The notes under the pieces were generated by a model. That model was not told where the DNA came from and ran no database searches. It saw nothing but the letters and a program-made list of their open reading frames with translations. Below are positions 1 to 6,485 of a stretch of 10,636 bases of DNA, in pieces; position 1 is the first letter of the stretch; each line of letters starts with the position of its first letter. The position numbers and the translations under genes are program-made. This stretch comes from Candidatus Bathyarchaeota archaeon (GTDB lineage: Archaea > Thermoproteota > Bathyarchaeia > EX4484-135): positions 1 to 10,636 of the forward strand of contig DQYM01000028.1 of assembly GCA_011040545.1 (NCBI GenBank), written 5' to 3'.

Positions 1-1394
1 GCACCAGCCATGCTAGTGCCAGAGACCACCCAGTAGTAGTAATCAACTGAGCGCCAGTCGTAGTATAGCGTGATTATGTTCTCACCTGGGGCCACGATAT
101 CTGGCTTCATCCTTAGGGCAGCGTTTGGACCTGGGGCTGGGAACGGTAGGCCCCTAGCCCCACGGCCCGTGGTTGGGCCCCTAGCTGACCAGTATGGTAT
201 GAGGTCAAGCTCGTTGCTAGCGCCAACAGTGATTATGGACTCTAGGTTAGCAGGGGTAGCTATCGTGCCGTAGCCTGGGCCCTCATTGCCAGCAGCCCAG
301 ACCACGGTAACGCCGTTCTGGACGGCCCACTCAATGGCGTAGAACACTGGGTAGAGGTCCTCCCAGTACATTATGGTGTAGAGCCAATCAAAGCCTATGG
401 CACAGTATATCACATCAGCACCACGGGTTACAGCATACATTATGCCAGAGATTATCCAATCTATATCGGTGTTGCCATCGGAGTCAATTACCTTAACGTT
501 CATGAGGAAGCAGCCAGGGGCAACACCAATTACGCCCTCTGGCGTGGTGTAGGAGTAGTTGTAGGTATCAGTATCGGCGCAGTAGTAGCGTATACGGCCA
601 CCAGTACGGCCAGTGCTGCCTATCACGTGGGCAACGGCGGTGCCGTGGCCAAAGCCATCATACGTGCCCTCGCCAGTGAAGTCAACCTCATCTATTACCT
701 TGTTCTTAAGCCTCCAGGCGGGGTCTGGGAAGTCCTCTGGGAAGTAGAAGTTCGGGAAGTCCTTGTTTATACCGCTATCAAGTACGGCAACTACAACGCC
801 CATGCCAGTGTAGCCCTCAGCCCACACATCGTAAGCGCCTATCTTGGCTAGGCTCTCGTTCATCAGGAATATCCATGGGCTGTGCTCAGGCCTCTTGCCA
901 GCTACGAAGGAGGCAATCATCTTATCGTTTAGGAGCCTCTCACCTACGTTCACAGCTACATCGCCATAGATGGCCACTACGCCAGGGATATCGGCTATGG
1001 CGTTGAGGAGATCCTCATCAGGAGGTATTACTGCTGATATGAATGGGAGGACCCCCTCGTAGGTGTTCGTTACCCTAACGCCAGCGGGCAGGGAGTGTAG
1101 CACATCAGCAGTAGGCTCGTACTGTATGATTATCCTAAGCTCAGTTACATCTGGGCTCTCAAGGGCCTCAAGTAGGTTTGGTGATATCTTGAAGCCTGGC
1201 CTGTACTTCTCAAACAGCTCTGGTGCTATCTCACTTGCCATCGGTGGCCTTGGTGGGAAGCCAGACCTACCTGCCTCAGCTGAGGCAGAAGGGGCCGGGG
1301 AGGCAAGCGTTGCTTGCCCTGGTAGGGGTATCATTGATACTAGCATCAGTAGGGCAGCAAGCGTTGCCATCAGTGATAGCAAATGGCGTTGCAC
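1..1394 (-). CDS. Secreted subtilisin-like serine protease (peptidase S8), C terminus outside window
   Basis: This is a partial gene; 464 codons are visible and it runs off the left edge. Numbering from the GTG at 1394, a signal peptide (QRHLLSL followed by a Leu/Ala/Met-rich core, about residues 2-28) precedes an I9-type propeptide (about 80-150, with RIIIQYEP and LLNAIADIPGVVAIYG). The S8 domain follows. Its triad is complete: Asp206 in VLDSGI, His250 in GHGTAVAHV, Ser461 in SGTSMAG just inside the edge. The oxyanion-hole Asn370 sits in AAGNEGP. The enzyme should cut proteins outside the cell or at the cell surface. An in-frame ATG lies at 1430, but the GTG at 1394 has a GGTGA ribosome site 7 bases upstream, starts directly before the signal peptide, and fits a TATA box at 1441-1448. 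A Tyr-rich insert follows the His motif (about residues 268-284). The gene is divergent from the ABC transporter. The family is certain; the start is likely. Confidence 0.95.
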   Translation of the reverse strand, partial: MQRHLLSLMATLAALLMLVSMIPLPGQATLASPAPSASAEAGRSGFPPRPPMASEIAPELFEKYRPGFKISPNLLEALESPDVTELRIIIQYEPTADVLHSLPAGVRVTNTYEGVLPFISAVIPPDEDLLNAIADIPGVVAIYGDVAVNVGERLLNDKMIASFVAGKRPEHSPWIFLMNESLAKIGAYDVWAEGYTGMGVVVAVLDSGINKDFPNFYFPEDFPDPAWRLKNKVIDEVDFTGEGTYDGFGHGTAVAHVIGSTGRTGGRIRYYCADTDTYNYSYTTPEGVIGVAPGCFLMNVKVIDSDGNTDIDWIISGIMYAVTRGADVIYCAIGFDWLYTIMYWEDLYPVFYAIEWAVQNGVTVVWAAGNEGPGYGTIATPANLESIITVGASNELDLIPYWSARGPTTGRGARGLPFPAPGPNAALRMKPDIVAPGENIITLYYDWRSVDYYYWVVSGTSMAG

Positions 1395-1401
1395 CTTTAT
1401 T

Positions 1402-1406
1402 TCACC
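1402..1406 (-). promoter_or_regulatory. Ribosome binding site GGTGA deciding the protease start
   Basis: GGTGA on the minus strand is 7 bases before the GTG at 1394. It matches the anti-Shine-Dalgarno tail typical of archaeal 16S rRNA (ATCACCTCC). No comparable site lies before the in-frame ATG at 1430, so it favours the shorter protease. Confidence 0.6.
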
Positions 1407-1440
1407 CGCCTCTCTTCGTGTGGGGCTCATATCCCTAGAC

Positions 1441-1448
1441 TTAAAAGC
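1441..1448 (-). promoter_or_regulatory. TATA-like box of the protease gene
   Basis: The minus strand reads GCTTTTAA here. With the usual archaeal spacing of about 25 bases, transcription would begin near 1419. That is downstream of the ATG at 1430 but about 25 bases upstream of the GTG at 1394, which again supports the GTG start. Confidence 0.5.
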
Positions 1449-1524
1449 CTTACGGCTCCTTCTGAAGTAGTACGAATTTCACATGTTTTTATGGAAGGGA
1501 AGGAGGAAAACACCATTAACTAGT

Positions 1525-1557
1525 CGTGGCCCCCTGGTGCATATGGGGGCTGCCACG
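1525..1557. other. GC-rich hairpin in the divergent protease/ABC intergenic region
   Basis: CGTGGC (1525-1530) pairs with GCCACG (1552-1557), and CCCC (1531-1534) pairs with GGGG (1546-1549). A two-base bulge (CT, 1550-1551) and a T-G pair close a roughly nine-base loop. It sits in the 301-base gap between the protease and the ABC ATPase, which otherwise holds only promoter-like elements. No convincing coding frame is seen. It could be a leader structure, a small RNA or a protein-binding palindrome; the sequence does not decide. Confidence 0.45.
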
Positions 1558-1581
1558 CCCTTATAAACATTTATAAGAGGG
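1558..1581. promoter_or_regulatory. Palindromic double TATA element
   Basis: CTTATAAA (1560-1567) and TTTATAAG (1570-1577) are perfect inverted copies separated by CA, flanked by CCC and GAGGG. Each arm is itself a good TATA box. The element could drive transcripts in both directions, with expected starts near 1600 on the plus strand and 1538 on the minus strand. It could also be an operator for the divergent protease and ABC genes. Confidence 0.5.
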
Positions 1582-1648
1582 CATGGTGTCGCCCTGGCTC
1601 AGCATGTCCCTTCCCTAGCCCTGGGGGTTAGCAGAACAGGCAGCAAGG

Positions 1649-1657
1649 TTTATATTA
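1649..1657 (+). promoter_or_regulatory. TATA-like box of the ABC transporter operon
   Basis: TTTATATTA is centred near 1653. A start near 1679 would give a leader of about 17 bases that contains the purine-rich GGAGGCGAGG ahead of the GTG at 1696. Confidence 0.6.
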
Positions 1658-1695
1658 GCAGGGATACGGGGGGATTTGAACGGAGGCGAGGGATT

Positions 1696-2481
1696 GTGAA
1701 GGGGAAAGGAGAGGGTGGGAAGGCGAGGGGCGAGGAAGGCTTTCCTTTAGTAAAGCTTGTCGATGTGCATAAGGTATACAAGCTAGGTGAGGTAGAGGTC
1801 CATGCCCTTAGAGGCGTTAATCTAGAAGTTGAGCGAGGCGAGTTCGTTGCCATCGTAGGGCCATCTGGCTCAGGTAAGAGCACGTTGCTGAACATGATAG
1901 GAGCCATGGACAGGCCTACTAAGGGCCAGGTGTTCATAGAGGGCCAGGATATCACTAAGATGAGCGATAAGGAGAGGGCTAAGCTCAGGTTGGAGAAGAT
2001 CGGCTTTGTATTCCAGCAGTACCACTTGATACCATGGCTCCCTGCCATAAAGAGCGTTGAAATACCACTTATGATAGCTGGCGTCCCACCGAAGGAGAGG
2101 CGGAAGAGGGCAGAGGCCCTCCTGCATGAGGTTGGCTTGGGCGACAGGATGTGGCACAAGCCATCTGAGCTCTCAGGTGGCGAGCAGCAGAGGGTGGCTA
2201 TAGCTAGGGCACTAGCTAATGAGCCAGAGATCCTCCTCGCAGATGAGCCAACTGGCAACCTGGATACTAAGACGGGTGCTGAGATAGTAAAGCTCATACG
2301 GAGGCTAAATGAGGAAAAGGGGGTTACTTGCATAATCGTAACACACGACCTAGAGGTAGCTGCAGCAGCTAGGCGTGTCCTCTACCTAAGGGATGGTCGT
2401 ATAGTAAGGGGACAGCCACTAGCAGCTAAGGTCGGTAAGGAAAAAGCCTTAAGGCCTGAGGAGGAGGGGGAGGGGGCATGA
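1696..2481 (+). CDS. ABC transporter ATPase, MacB/LolD-type
   Basis: This is the nucleotide-binding subunit of an ABC transporter that pairs with an FtsX-fold permease. It hydrolyses ATP on the cytoplasmic side of the membrane. Motifs appear in order: Walker A GPSGSGKST (55-63), Q-loop FVFQQYHLIPWL (105-115), signature LSGGEQQ (159-165), Walker B ILLADEP (179-185) with catalytic Glu184, D-loop GNLD (187-190) and H-loop His217. The spacing and the LIPWLPA sequence after the Q-loop are those of the MacB/LolD/FtsE group. At 261 residues it is slightly longer than the usual 220-235, with charged tails at both ends. The GTG start has GGAGG at 1682-1686. The stop overlaps the permease start as ATGA, so the two are co-translated. 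The cargo cannot be read from the sequence. Confidence 0.97.
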   Translation: MKGKGEGGKARGEEGFPLVKLVDVHKVYKLGEVEVHALRGVNLEVERGEFVAIVGPSGSGKSTLLNMIGAMDRPTKGQVFIEGQDITKMSDKERAKLRLEKIGFVFQQYHLIPWLPAIKSVEIPLMIAGVPPKERRKRAEALLHEVGLGDRMWHKPSELSGGEQQRVAIARALANEPEILLADEPTGNLDTKTGAEIVKLIRRLNEEKGVTCIIVTHDLEVAAAARRVLYLRDGRIVRGQPLAAKVGKEKALRPEEEGEGA

Positions 2482-3971
2482 GGATAGCTGATGTATTAAG
2501 GCTGGCTAAGGACCACATGGTCACAAGCAAGCTTAGGACGGCACTGACCATCCTCGGCATAATAATGGGCGTTATGGCCATGACGGCCATCCTATCCGTC
2601 AGCGAGGGCTTCGGCATAGCCATAAGGGAGGCCATGGAAACGTACTTCAACGTTAGGGTTATCTTCGTAACAGGTATAGGTACCTTTGGGACCCAGGAGT
2701 GCAAGCTATACCTAACCGATGTAGAGTACATACGTGTACACATGGCAGATGTAGTAAACGATACATTTCCAGGTGTGTTCGGGGCCGTTAGGGTCCAGGT
2801 GAACTCAACCTACTGGACTAACTACCAGTTAGTCATGGGCTCAAGCCATGAGAAGGGGCAGAAGGTATGGCCAACGCTCTACGTACCACTTAAGGGCAAG
2901 ATACCAAGTGATGTAGATAAGAAGGGCGTGGTGCTGGGATACAAGGTCGCCCTATTCCTCGCTAGGCTTAAGTTCAAGACAGAGGACCCAGCCGTCCTCG
3001 TGGATAAGACATTAAGGCTGAGGGTTGAGATGCCCCTGCCGAGCACGGCCGTTGAGGGGACCGATATAGCTAGCGTAACGCTCTACAGGGAGGTAACAGT
3101 CATGGTAAGAGCAGTCCTAAAGGAAACAGGCGTCAACCTAGCTGGATTTGATGTAGATAGCTCTATCATAGGGACGTTTGAGGCTGTAAAAGAGTGGTTC
3201 AGGCCACCTGAGCCCACCAACGAGGGGTTTGCTCAGATAAGCGCCCGTATTGAATGGAGGAGCGGGGAGGTAGATGAGGTGGATGGAGCTGAGCTGAAGA
3301 CGCTCATGGAGGCAATCACAGTTGATGATGAAACGCTCTGGGATAGGTACGTGGACTGGTACAATACTAGGATGGCAGATTACGATGAGCTAGCATCAAT
3401 CATCGTGGTCTACGCAAAGGACGTGGATTACGTAGAGGAGATAGAGAAGAGGCTTAAGGACTACTTTGAGCACACTGGGAGGGAGCAGGCTAAGGTAATC
3501 GCCCTTAAGGCCTACGCAAGGGCTATTGAGGGTGTGCTAGGCATCTTCAGGAGCCTCCTCATAGTGCTAGGCGTCATAGCGGTCATAGTGGCCTCCCTGG
3601 GCGTGTTCAACACCATGACCACGAACGTTAGGGAGCGAGTGAAGGAGATAGGCATAATGAAGGCCATAGGGGCCACGAGCGGGACGGTGCTGAAGCTCTT
3701 CTGGTCAGAGGCCATACTGATGGGCATAATAGGGTCCTTCCTAGGCGTCCTAGCTGGCTGGGGGGCTGCCTGGGTAATAGCTGCTACTGGCCTCCTGAAG
3801 GGCATCGTGGCATTTGGCGCTGTCTTCACGGTAACGGCTGAGCCCATAATGACGCTAGAAATAGCCATCTGGTCCTTCACGGTGTCCCTCATCTCCACGG
3901 CGATATTCGGCTACCTACCAGCTAGGTGGGCATCTAAGTACGATCCAGTCGTTGCCCTAAGATATGAGTAG
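2478..3971 (+). CDS. ABC transporter permease, MacB/FtsX family
   Basis: This is the membrane partner of the upstream ATPase. TM1 (about 21-41) is followed by a large extracellular domain (about 45-350, MacB periplasmic-core position). Then come TM2 (357-380), TM3 (408-436) and TM4 (460-481). The FtsX domain is marked by RERVKEIGIMKAIGAT (385-400) and the C-terminal PARWASKYDPVVALRYE, a very typical MacB-family ending. The protein has 497 residues, about 100 more than a usual stand-alone permease, and the extra length is in the outer domain. Members of this family often do not carry substrate through the membrane but pass ATP-driven movement to an outer partner. Here the likely partner is the next gene. 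The ATG start overlaps the ATPase stop by 4 bases and follows GGAGGGGG. Confidence 0.96.
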   Translation: MRIADVLRLAKDHMVTSKLRTALTILGIIMGVMAMTAILSVSEGFGIAIREAMETYFNVRVIFVTGIGTFGTQECKLYLTDVEYIRVHMADVVNDTFPGVFGAVRVQVNSTYWTNYQLVMGSSHEKGQKVWPTLYVPLKGKIPSDVDKKGVVLGYKVALFLARLKFKTEDPAVLVDKTLRLRVEMPLPSTAVEGTDIASVTLYREVTVMVRAVLKETGVNLAGFDVDSSIIGTFEAVKEWFRPPEPTNEGFAQISARIEWRSGEVDEVDGAELKTLMEAITVDDETLWDRYVDWYNTRMADYDELASIIVVYAKDVDYVEEIEKRLKDYFEHTGREQAKVIALKAYARAIEGVLGIFRSLLIVLGVIAVIVASLGVFNTMTTNVRERVKEIGIMKAIGATSGTVLKLFWSEAILMGIIGSFLGVLAGWGAAWVIAATGLLKGIVAFGAVFTVTAEPIMTLEIAIWSFTVSLISTAIFGYLPARWASKYDPVVALRYE

Positions 3972-3994
3972 AAGGACAAAAAATTGAACTAAAA

Positions 3995-4003
3995 GTTTTT
4001 ATA
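3995..4003 (+). promoter_or_regulatory. TATA-like box of the LEA-like gene
   Basis: TTTTTATAT lies 24 bases after the permease stop. The expected transcript start is near 4026, which gives a leader of about 23 bases with GGGGGAG before the ATG at 4049. The same T-run may also help terminate the ABC transcript. Confidence 0.6.
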
Positions 4004-4004
4004 T

Positions 4005-4020
4005 CTGGTAAAGCTACCAG
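4005..4020. promoter_or_regulatory. Operator-like inverted repeat downstream of a TATA box
   Basis: CTGGTA (4005-4010) and TACCAG (4015-4020) are perfect inverted arms around AAGC. The repeat lies between the TATA box and the expected transcript start of the LEA-like gene, a position where a repressor would block RNA polymerase. It could also be chance, since the arms are only six bases. Confidence 0.35.
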
Positions 4021-4048
4021 GCTAGTTGGAGAACCTAGGGGGAGTTCC

Positions 4049-5791
4049 ATGCCCCGATTAGGGCCTAGGGTTGGGCTTGGGAGGGCAGCTAAGGTAGCCC
4101 TCCTCGTGGCTATAATAATGGTGGTTGGCCCAATGGCTGGCTACTTCTACATCATGGACTACGTTAGGGGGCTCAGCGAGCAAGTCCATGCTGAGGTAAA
4201 GTCCATGAACATCGTAGTGTGGGAGAAGAAGATAGCCATTAACACAACGGTTTCCGTTAACAACCCATCTGACTTTGATGTAGATATAACAAGCGTCCTC
4301 TTTGATATAGTCTACCAGGGCCAGCCAGTTGGCACAGGCAGGTCCATGAGGAGCTTTACGCTAAGGCCCCATAGCTACCAGGACATATGGCTGCTCATCC
4401 TGCCGAACCCAGGTGAGACCTTCTACAGGATGCTTGAGGGCCTCATGGAGAGGGGCGTATGGGTAACCATAGATGGCACCATACATGCTCAAGCATACAT
4501 ATTTGGCCTCTTCACGTACAACATAGACTACTCCTTCAGCCTACGTAAGAAGATAGCTATGGAGCTCCCACTAGACATAGAGAACATAGGAGATTACATA
4601 ACATTTGAGAAGTTACGTGTCCTTAAGCCTGGGACGCTCATTGAAGTCATACTAGAGGTCAGGAACCCGCTAGCTGAAGCCCTTGAGCCCCTGCCCTTCA
4701 ACATAACGGACCTTGATGTAAATATCTACATAAACGAGACCTACTTTGGAACTGGGCACCTAGAGGAGCCAGTTCTAGTACCAGCTACTGGCTCAGCTGA
4801 GGCAAGGCTGCTCGTCCAGTCAAGCAGGGAGGCTATGCTGGAGCTCATAGAAGGGAGCCTAAATAGCAGGTCCTTCCTGATGAGGGCAGAGGGCAACGTA
4901 ACGATAAGGATGTACAACATAGAGATAAGCAGGCCCATAGAGTACGAAGAGGAATTCTCAGCTGGGGCAGGCACTAGCCTAGAGTCCCTATTTGACTTCA
5001 CCATAAGGAGGCTAGCTGACCTAGGCGTGAGGGGAGAGTGGCACGTATTTGAGGTATGGTTTGATCTCAAGCTTAGAGCCCCAAGGACGCCAGTGGATAT
5101 AGAGATGCAGTATAACATAACTTACTTCAGCATGGATATCTACGATGAGAAGGGCAATAAGGTCGGTTATGTGGAGCTCCTAGAGCCCATCCAGGCTGAG
5201 CTAGCTAACATAACGAGGCTAGCACATGCCGAGATGAGGGTTAAGGAATCCCTGTTCCACAGGCAGGTCAGGGGAGGGGAGAGGGAGCTCACCATAGCTT
5301 GGACGCCGAGGAACGTTAGGACCGTAATACAGGTCTACGAGCTTGAGATGGAAATGGTAAAGGAGGAGCTTGAGATACCAGAGCTCATGGGCCTACAGGT
5401 CGTCATCGGTGGCGTTAAGATGATATCACCAAGTGCCCTCCAGCGTGATAGGATAATTACCGAGGCCTACGCATCCATTACCAACCCAACGGACTTTGAT
5501 ATCTACCTGCTTAGCATAGGTGGGCAGCCAGCCATAAGCTTCAAGATCTACTGCCTAGAGCACGGCAAGTACCTTGGCTACGGCTACCTACTTGAGAACG
5601 TAACCATAAGGGCCAAGAGCACGAAGGGCATAGCGATTACGGTCGTCATAGAGAACACAGAGCACCTCAGGCACGCCCATCGGTGTGGGCTAGCCGTCTG
5701 CGTTAGCTTCTGGCTTAAGAATGGGCGTATAGTATTCGGCTTCCTCGGCCTAGTGCTCACGATAACATTTGAGGTAATAATGGAGGAGTGA
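4049..5791 (+). CDS. Membrane-anchored protein with four LEA14/WHy-like repeats, beside MacB-type ABC transporter
   Basis: This 580-residue protein has one N-terminal membrane anchor (about 14-36, preceded by Arg/Lys, so probably N-in with the rest outside). Four beta-rich segments follow with a common pattern: an Asn-Pro or Ala-Pro turn, a hydrophobic strand, then a Tyr/Gly hairpin. The turn and hairpin pairs are NNPSDFDVDI (71-80) with YQGQPVGTG (89-97), RNPLAEAL (205-212) with YINETYFGTG (227-236), RAPRTPVDI (343-351) with YDEKGNKVGY (365-374), and TNPTDFDI (478-485) with YCLEHGKYLGYG (501-512). The first and last match LEA14/WHy domains best. There are only three cysteines, all in the last repeat (502, 546, 551). 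The gene follows the MacB-type permease by 77 bases and has its own promoter. My inference is an outer partner of the transporter. The domain call comes from pattern only. Confidence 0.9.
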   Translation: MPRLGPRVGLGRAAKVALLVAIIMVVGPMAGYFYIMDYVRGLSEQVHAEVKSMNIVVWEKKIAINTTVSVNNPSDFDVDITSVLFDIVYQGQPVGTGRSMRSFTLRPHSYQDIWLLILPNPGETFYRMLEGLMERGVWVTIDGTIHAQAYIFGLFTYNIDYSFSLRKKIAMELPLDIENIGDYITFEKLRVLKPGTLIEVILEVRNPLAEALEPLPFNITDLDVNIYINETYFGTGHLEEPVLVPATGSAEARLLVQSSREAMLELIEGSLNSRSFLMRAEGNVTIRMYNIEISRPIEYEEEFSAGAGTSLESLFDFTIRRLADLGVRGEWHVFEVWFDLKLRAPRTPVDIEMQYNITYFSMDIYDEKGNKVGYVELLEPIQAELANITRLAHAEMRVKESLFHRQVRGGERELTIAWTPRNVRTVIQVYELEMEMVKEELEIPELMGLQVVIGGVKMISPSALQRDRIITEAYASITNPTDFDIYLLSIGGQPAISFKIYCLEHGKYLGYGYLLENVTIRAKSTKGIAITVVIENTEHLRHAHRCGLAVCVSFWLKNGRIVFGFLGLVLTITFEVIMEE

Positions 5792-5805
5792 GCAGCTCGC
5801 TGCTG
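5792..5805. other. Short perfect inverted repeat between convergent genes
   Basis: AGCAGC, TC, GCTGCT begins directly after the stop of the LEA-like gene, in the 26-base gap to the convergent small gene. It could act as a bidirectional stop or RNA end structure. There is no T-run, so this is weak. Confidence 0.25.
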
Positions 5806-5817
5806 CCTCCAGCCAGC

Positions 5818-6048
5818 CTAGGGTGGCGACCTAACCGTTATGCTACCCCTGACCCTAAGGCCCAGAAGGGCTAGGTCTAGGTCGGCCTTTATTCCCTTCT
5901 CAAAGCTCTCCCTTACGAGGTCCTTGAGGGCGGATACCACGAGGGATGGGGGAACCTTATCTATGATCTTATCAATGGCCTTTGATAGGACATCTGGAGG
6001 TAGGGACCTAATTAGGCTACTACTGATCTTGCTAGTGGCCGATGACAT
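5818..6048 (-). CDS. Small hypothetical protein, 76 aa (helix plus beta hairpin)
   Basis: I do not recognise this protein. It starts with a Ser-rich segment, then has two predicted amphipathic helices (about 10-32 and 33-51, with VSALKDLVRESFEKG) and ends in a beta hairpin pattern (ADLDLALLGLRVRGSITV, 55-72). There is no membrane segment and no cysteine. The ATG lies 6 bases after the stop of the 54-codon gene, with GTGATGAG just upstream, so the two are surely co-transcribed and probably translationally coupled. The end is convergent with the LEA-like gene. Its plan resembles that of the next two small genes upstream, so they may be diverged paralogues or partners. A small intracellular complex is possible but not shown. 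Confidence 0.75.
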   Translation of the reverse strand: MSSATSKISSSLIRSLPPDVLSKAIDKIIDKVPPSLVVSALKDLVRESFEKGIKADLDLALLGLRVRGSITVRSPP

Positions 6049-6054
6049 GGCTCA

Positions 6055-6219
6055 TCACTTTACTGGCCTCGTAATTACATGGCCCTTCACATTAAAGCTG
6101 GCTACCGTCCTCTCCCCAGCCCTGAGCTCAATTGTGATATCTAGCTCCTTGTGGGACCTGAAGACACGGTCTAGGACCAGCCTAAGCACATCAACAATTG
6201 CGGGCCTCTCCTCCGCCAT
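6055..6219 (-). CDS. Small hypothetical protein, 54 aa
   Basis: This is a 54-codon frame with ATG at 6219. The ribosome site GGTGATT is about 5 bases upstream and a clear TATA box is at 6251-6258, so it is probably real despite its size. The product has a helix (about 7-23, IVDVLRLVLDRVF), then beta strands (ELDITIELRAGERTVASF, 25-42) and an end of NVKGHVITRP. It is soluble by composition. Helix and first strand line up with the downstream 76-residue protein: VxxLxxLVxxxF followed by LD(L/I). It is the first gene of a two-gene unit. I do not recognise a family. Confidence 0.75.
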   Translation of the reverse strand: MAEERPAIVDVLRLVLDRVFRSHKELDITIELRAGERTVASFNVKGHVITRPVK

Positions 6220-6250
6220 CTTCAATCACCAAGCAAGGTTAAGGGGCCAG

Positions 6251-6258
6251 CTTATAAG
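6251..6258 (-). promoter_or_regulatory. TATA box of the two-gene small-protein unit
   Basis: CTTATAAG is centred near 6255, and the minus strand reads AAATCTTATAAG. The expected start is near 6229, giving a short leader before the ATG at 6219 that contains GGTGATT. Confidence 0.65.
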
Positions 6259-6283
6259 ATTTGTGCTAAATACACCATGCCTC

Positions 6284-6442
6284 CTAGCGTTCTAGGTACG
6301 CCCTTGTGCGTAGCCTAGGTGGGATAAGCCTTAGGAAGAGCTCTAGGCCAAGCTTAGGCAGCACTAGCTCTCCAATTGAAACCGTAAGCGTTAGGTGAGC
6401 CCTTAGGGCTGCTCTAGCTAGCTTAAGCAGCTCTTCTGGCAA
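6284..6442 (-). CDS. Small hypothetical protein, 52 aa, TTG start
   Basis: This frame starts at TTG 6442 with a strong GGAGGT ribosome site (6450-6455), 7 bases upstream. The product begins PEELLKLARAALRAHL, an amphipathic helix, and continues with LTLTVSIGELVLP and LELFLRLIPPRL, a strand-like stretch ending in basic residues. No catalytic motif, cysteine or signal peptide is seen. It lies 33 bases after the creatininase stop, which carries a TATA-like box, and 64 bases before the next small gene. The helix plus strand plan resembles the 54- and 76-residue neighbours. It could be a spurious frame, but the ribosome site argues against that. Confidence 0.65.
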   Translation of the reverse strand: MPEELLKLARAALRAHLTLTVSIGELVLPKLGLELFLRLIPPRLRTRAYLER

Positions 6443-6449
6443 CTTAAGT

Positions 6450-6455
6450 ACCTCC
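6450..6455 (-). promoter_or_regulatory. Strong Shine-Dalgarno GGAGGT before a TTG start
   Basis: GGAGGT on the minus strand is 7 bases before the TTG at 6442. It is the main reason for calling the 52-codon gene and its start. Confidence 0.6.
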
Positions 6456-6473
6456 AGCTTCTGGCCTGCATGG

Positions 6474-6485
6474 CCTTATTTAAGG
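6474..6485 (-). promoter_or_regulatory. TATA-like box at the end of the creatininase gene
   Basis: The minus strand reads CCTTAAATAAGG over the creatininase stop codon. The expected start is near 6454, so the 52-codon gene may have its own nearly leaderless transcript. The same core, CCTTAAATA, recurs at 10511-10519 before the last gene of the window. Confidence 0.4.

Noticed and set aside
1063..1470. Plus-strand frame across the protease N terminus
   Set aside because: It mirrors the signal peptide and propeptide of the S8 protease, with no ribosome site and no recognisable domain.
1483..1566. 27-codon plus-strand frame (ATG 1483) in the intergenic region
   Set aside because: It has no ribosome site, spans the hairpin and ends in the double TATA element, so it is likely chance.
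1650..2333. Minus-strand frame opposite the ABC ATPase
   Set aside because: All ABC motifs are read on the plus strand, and the mirror product is low-complexity Ser/Pro/Leu.
6270..6278. Leaderless mini-frame before the small-gene TATA box (MVYLAQIL on the minus strand)
   Set aside because: It is eight codons long, has its GGAGG only one base from the ATG, and runs into the TATA box of the next unit.
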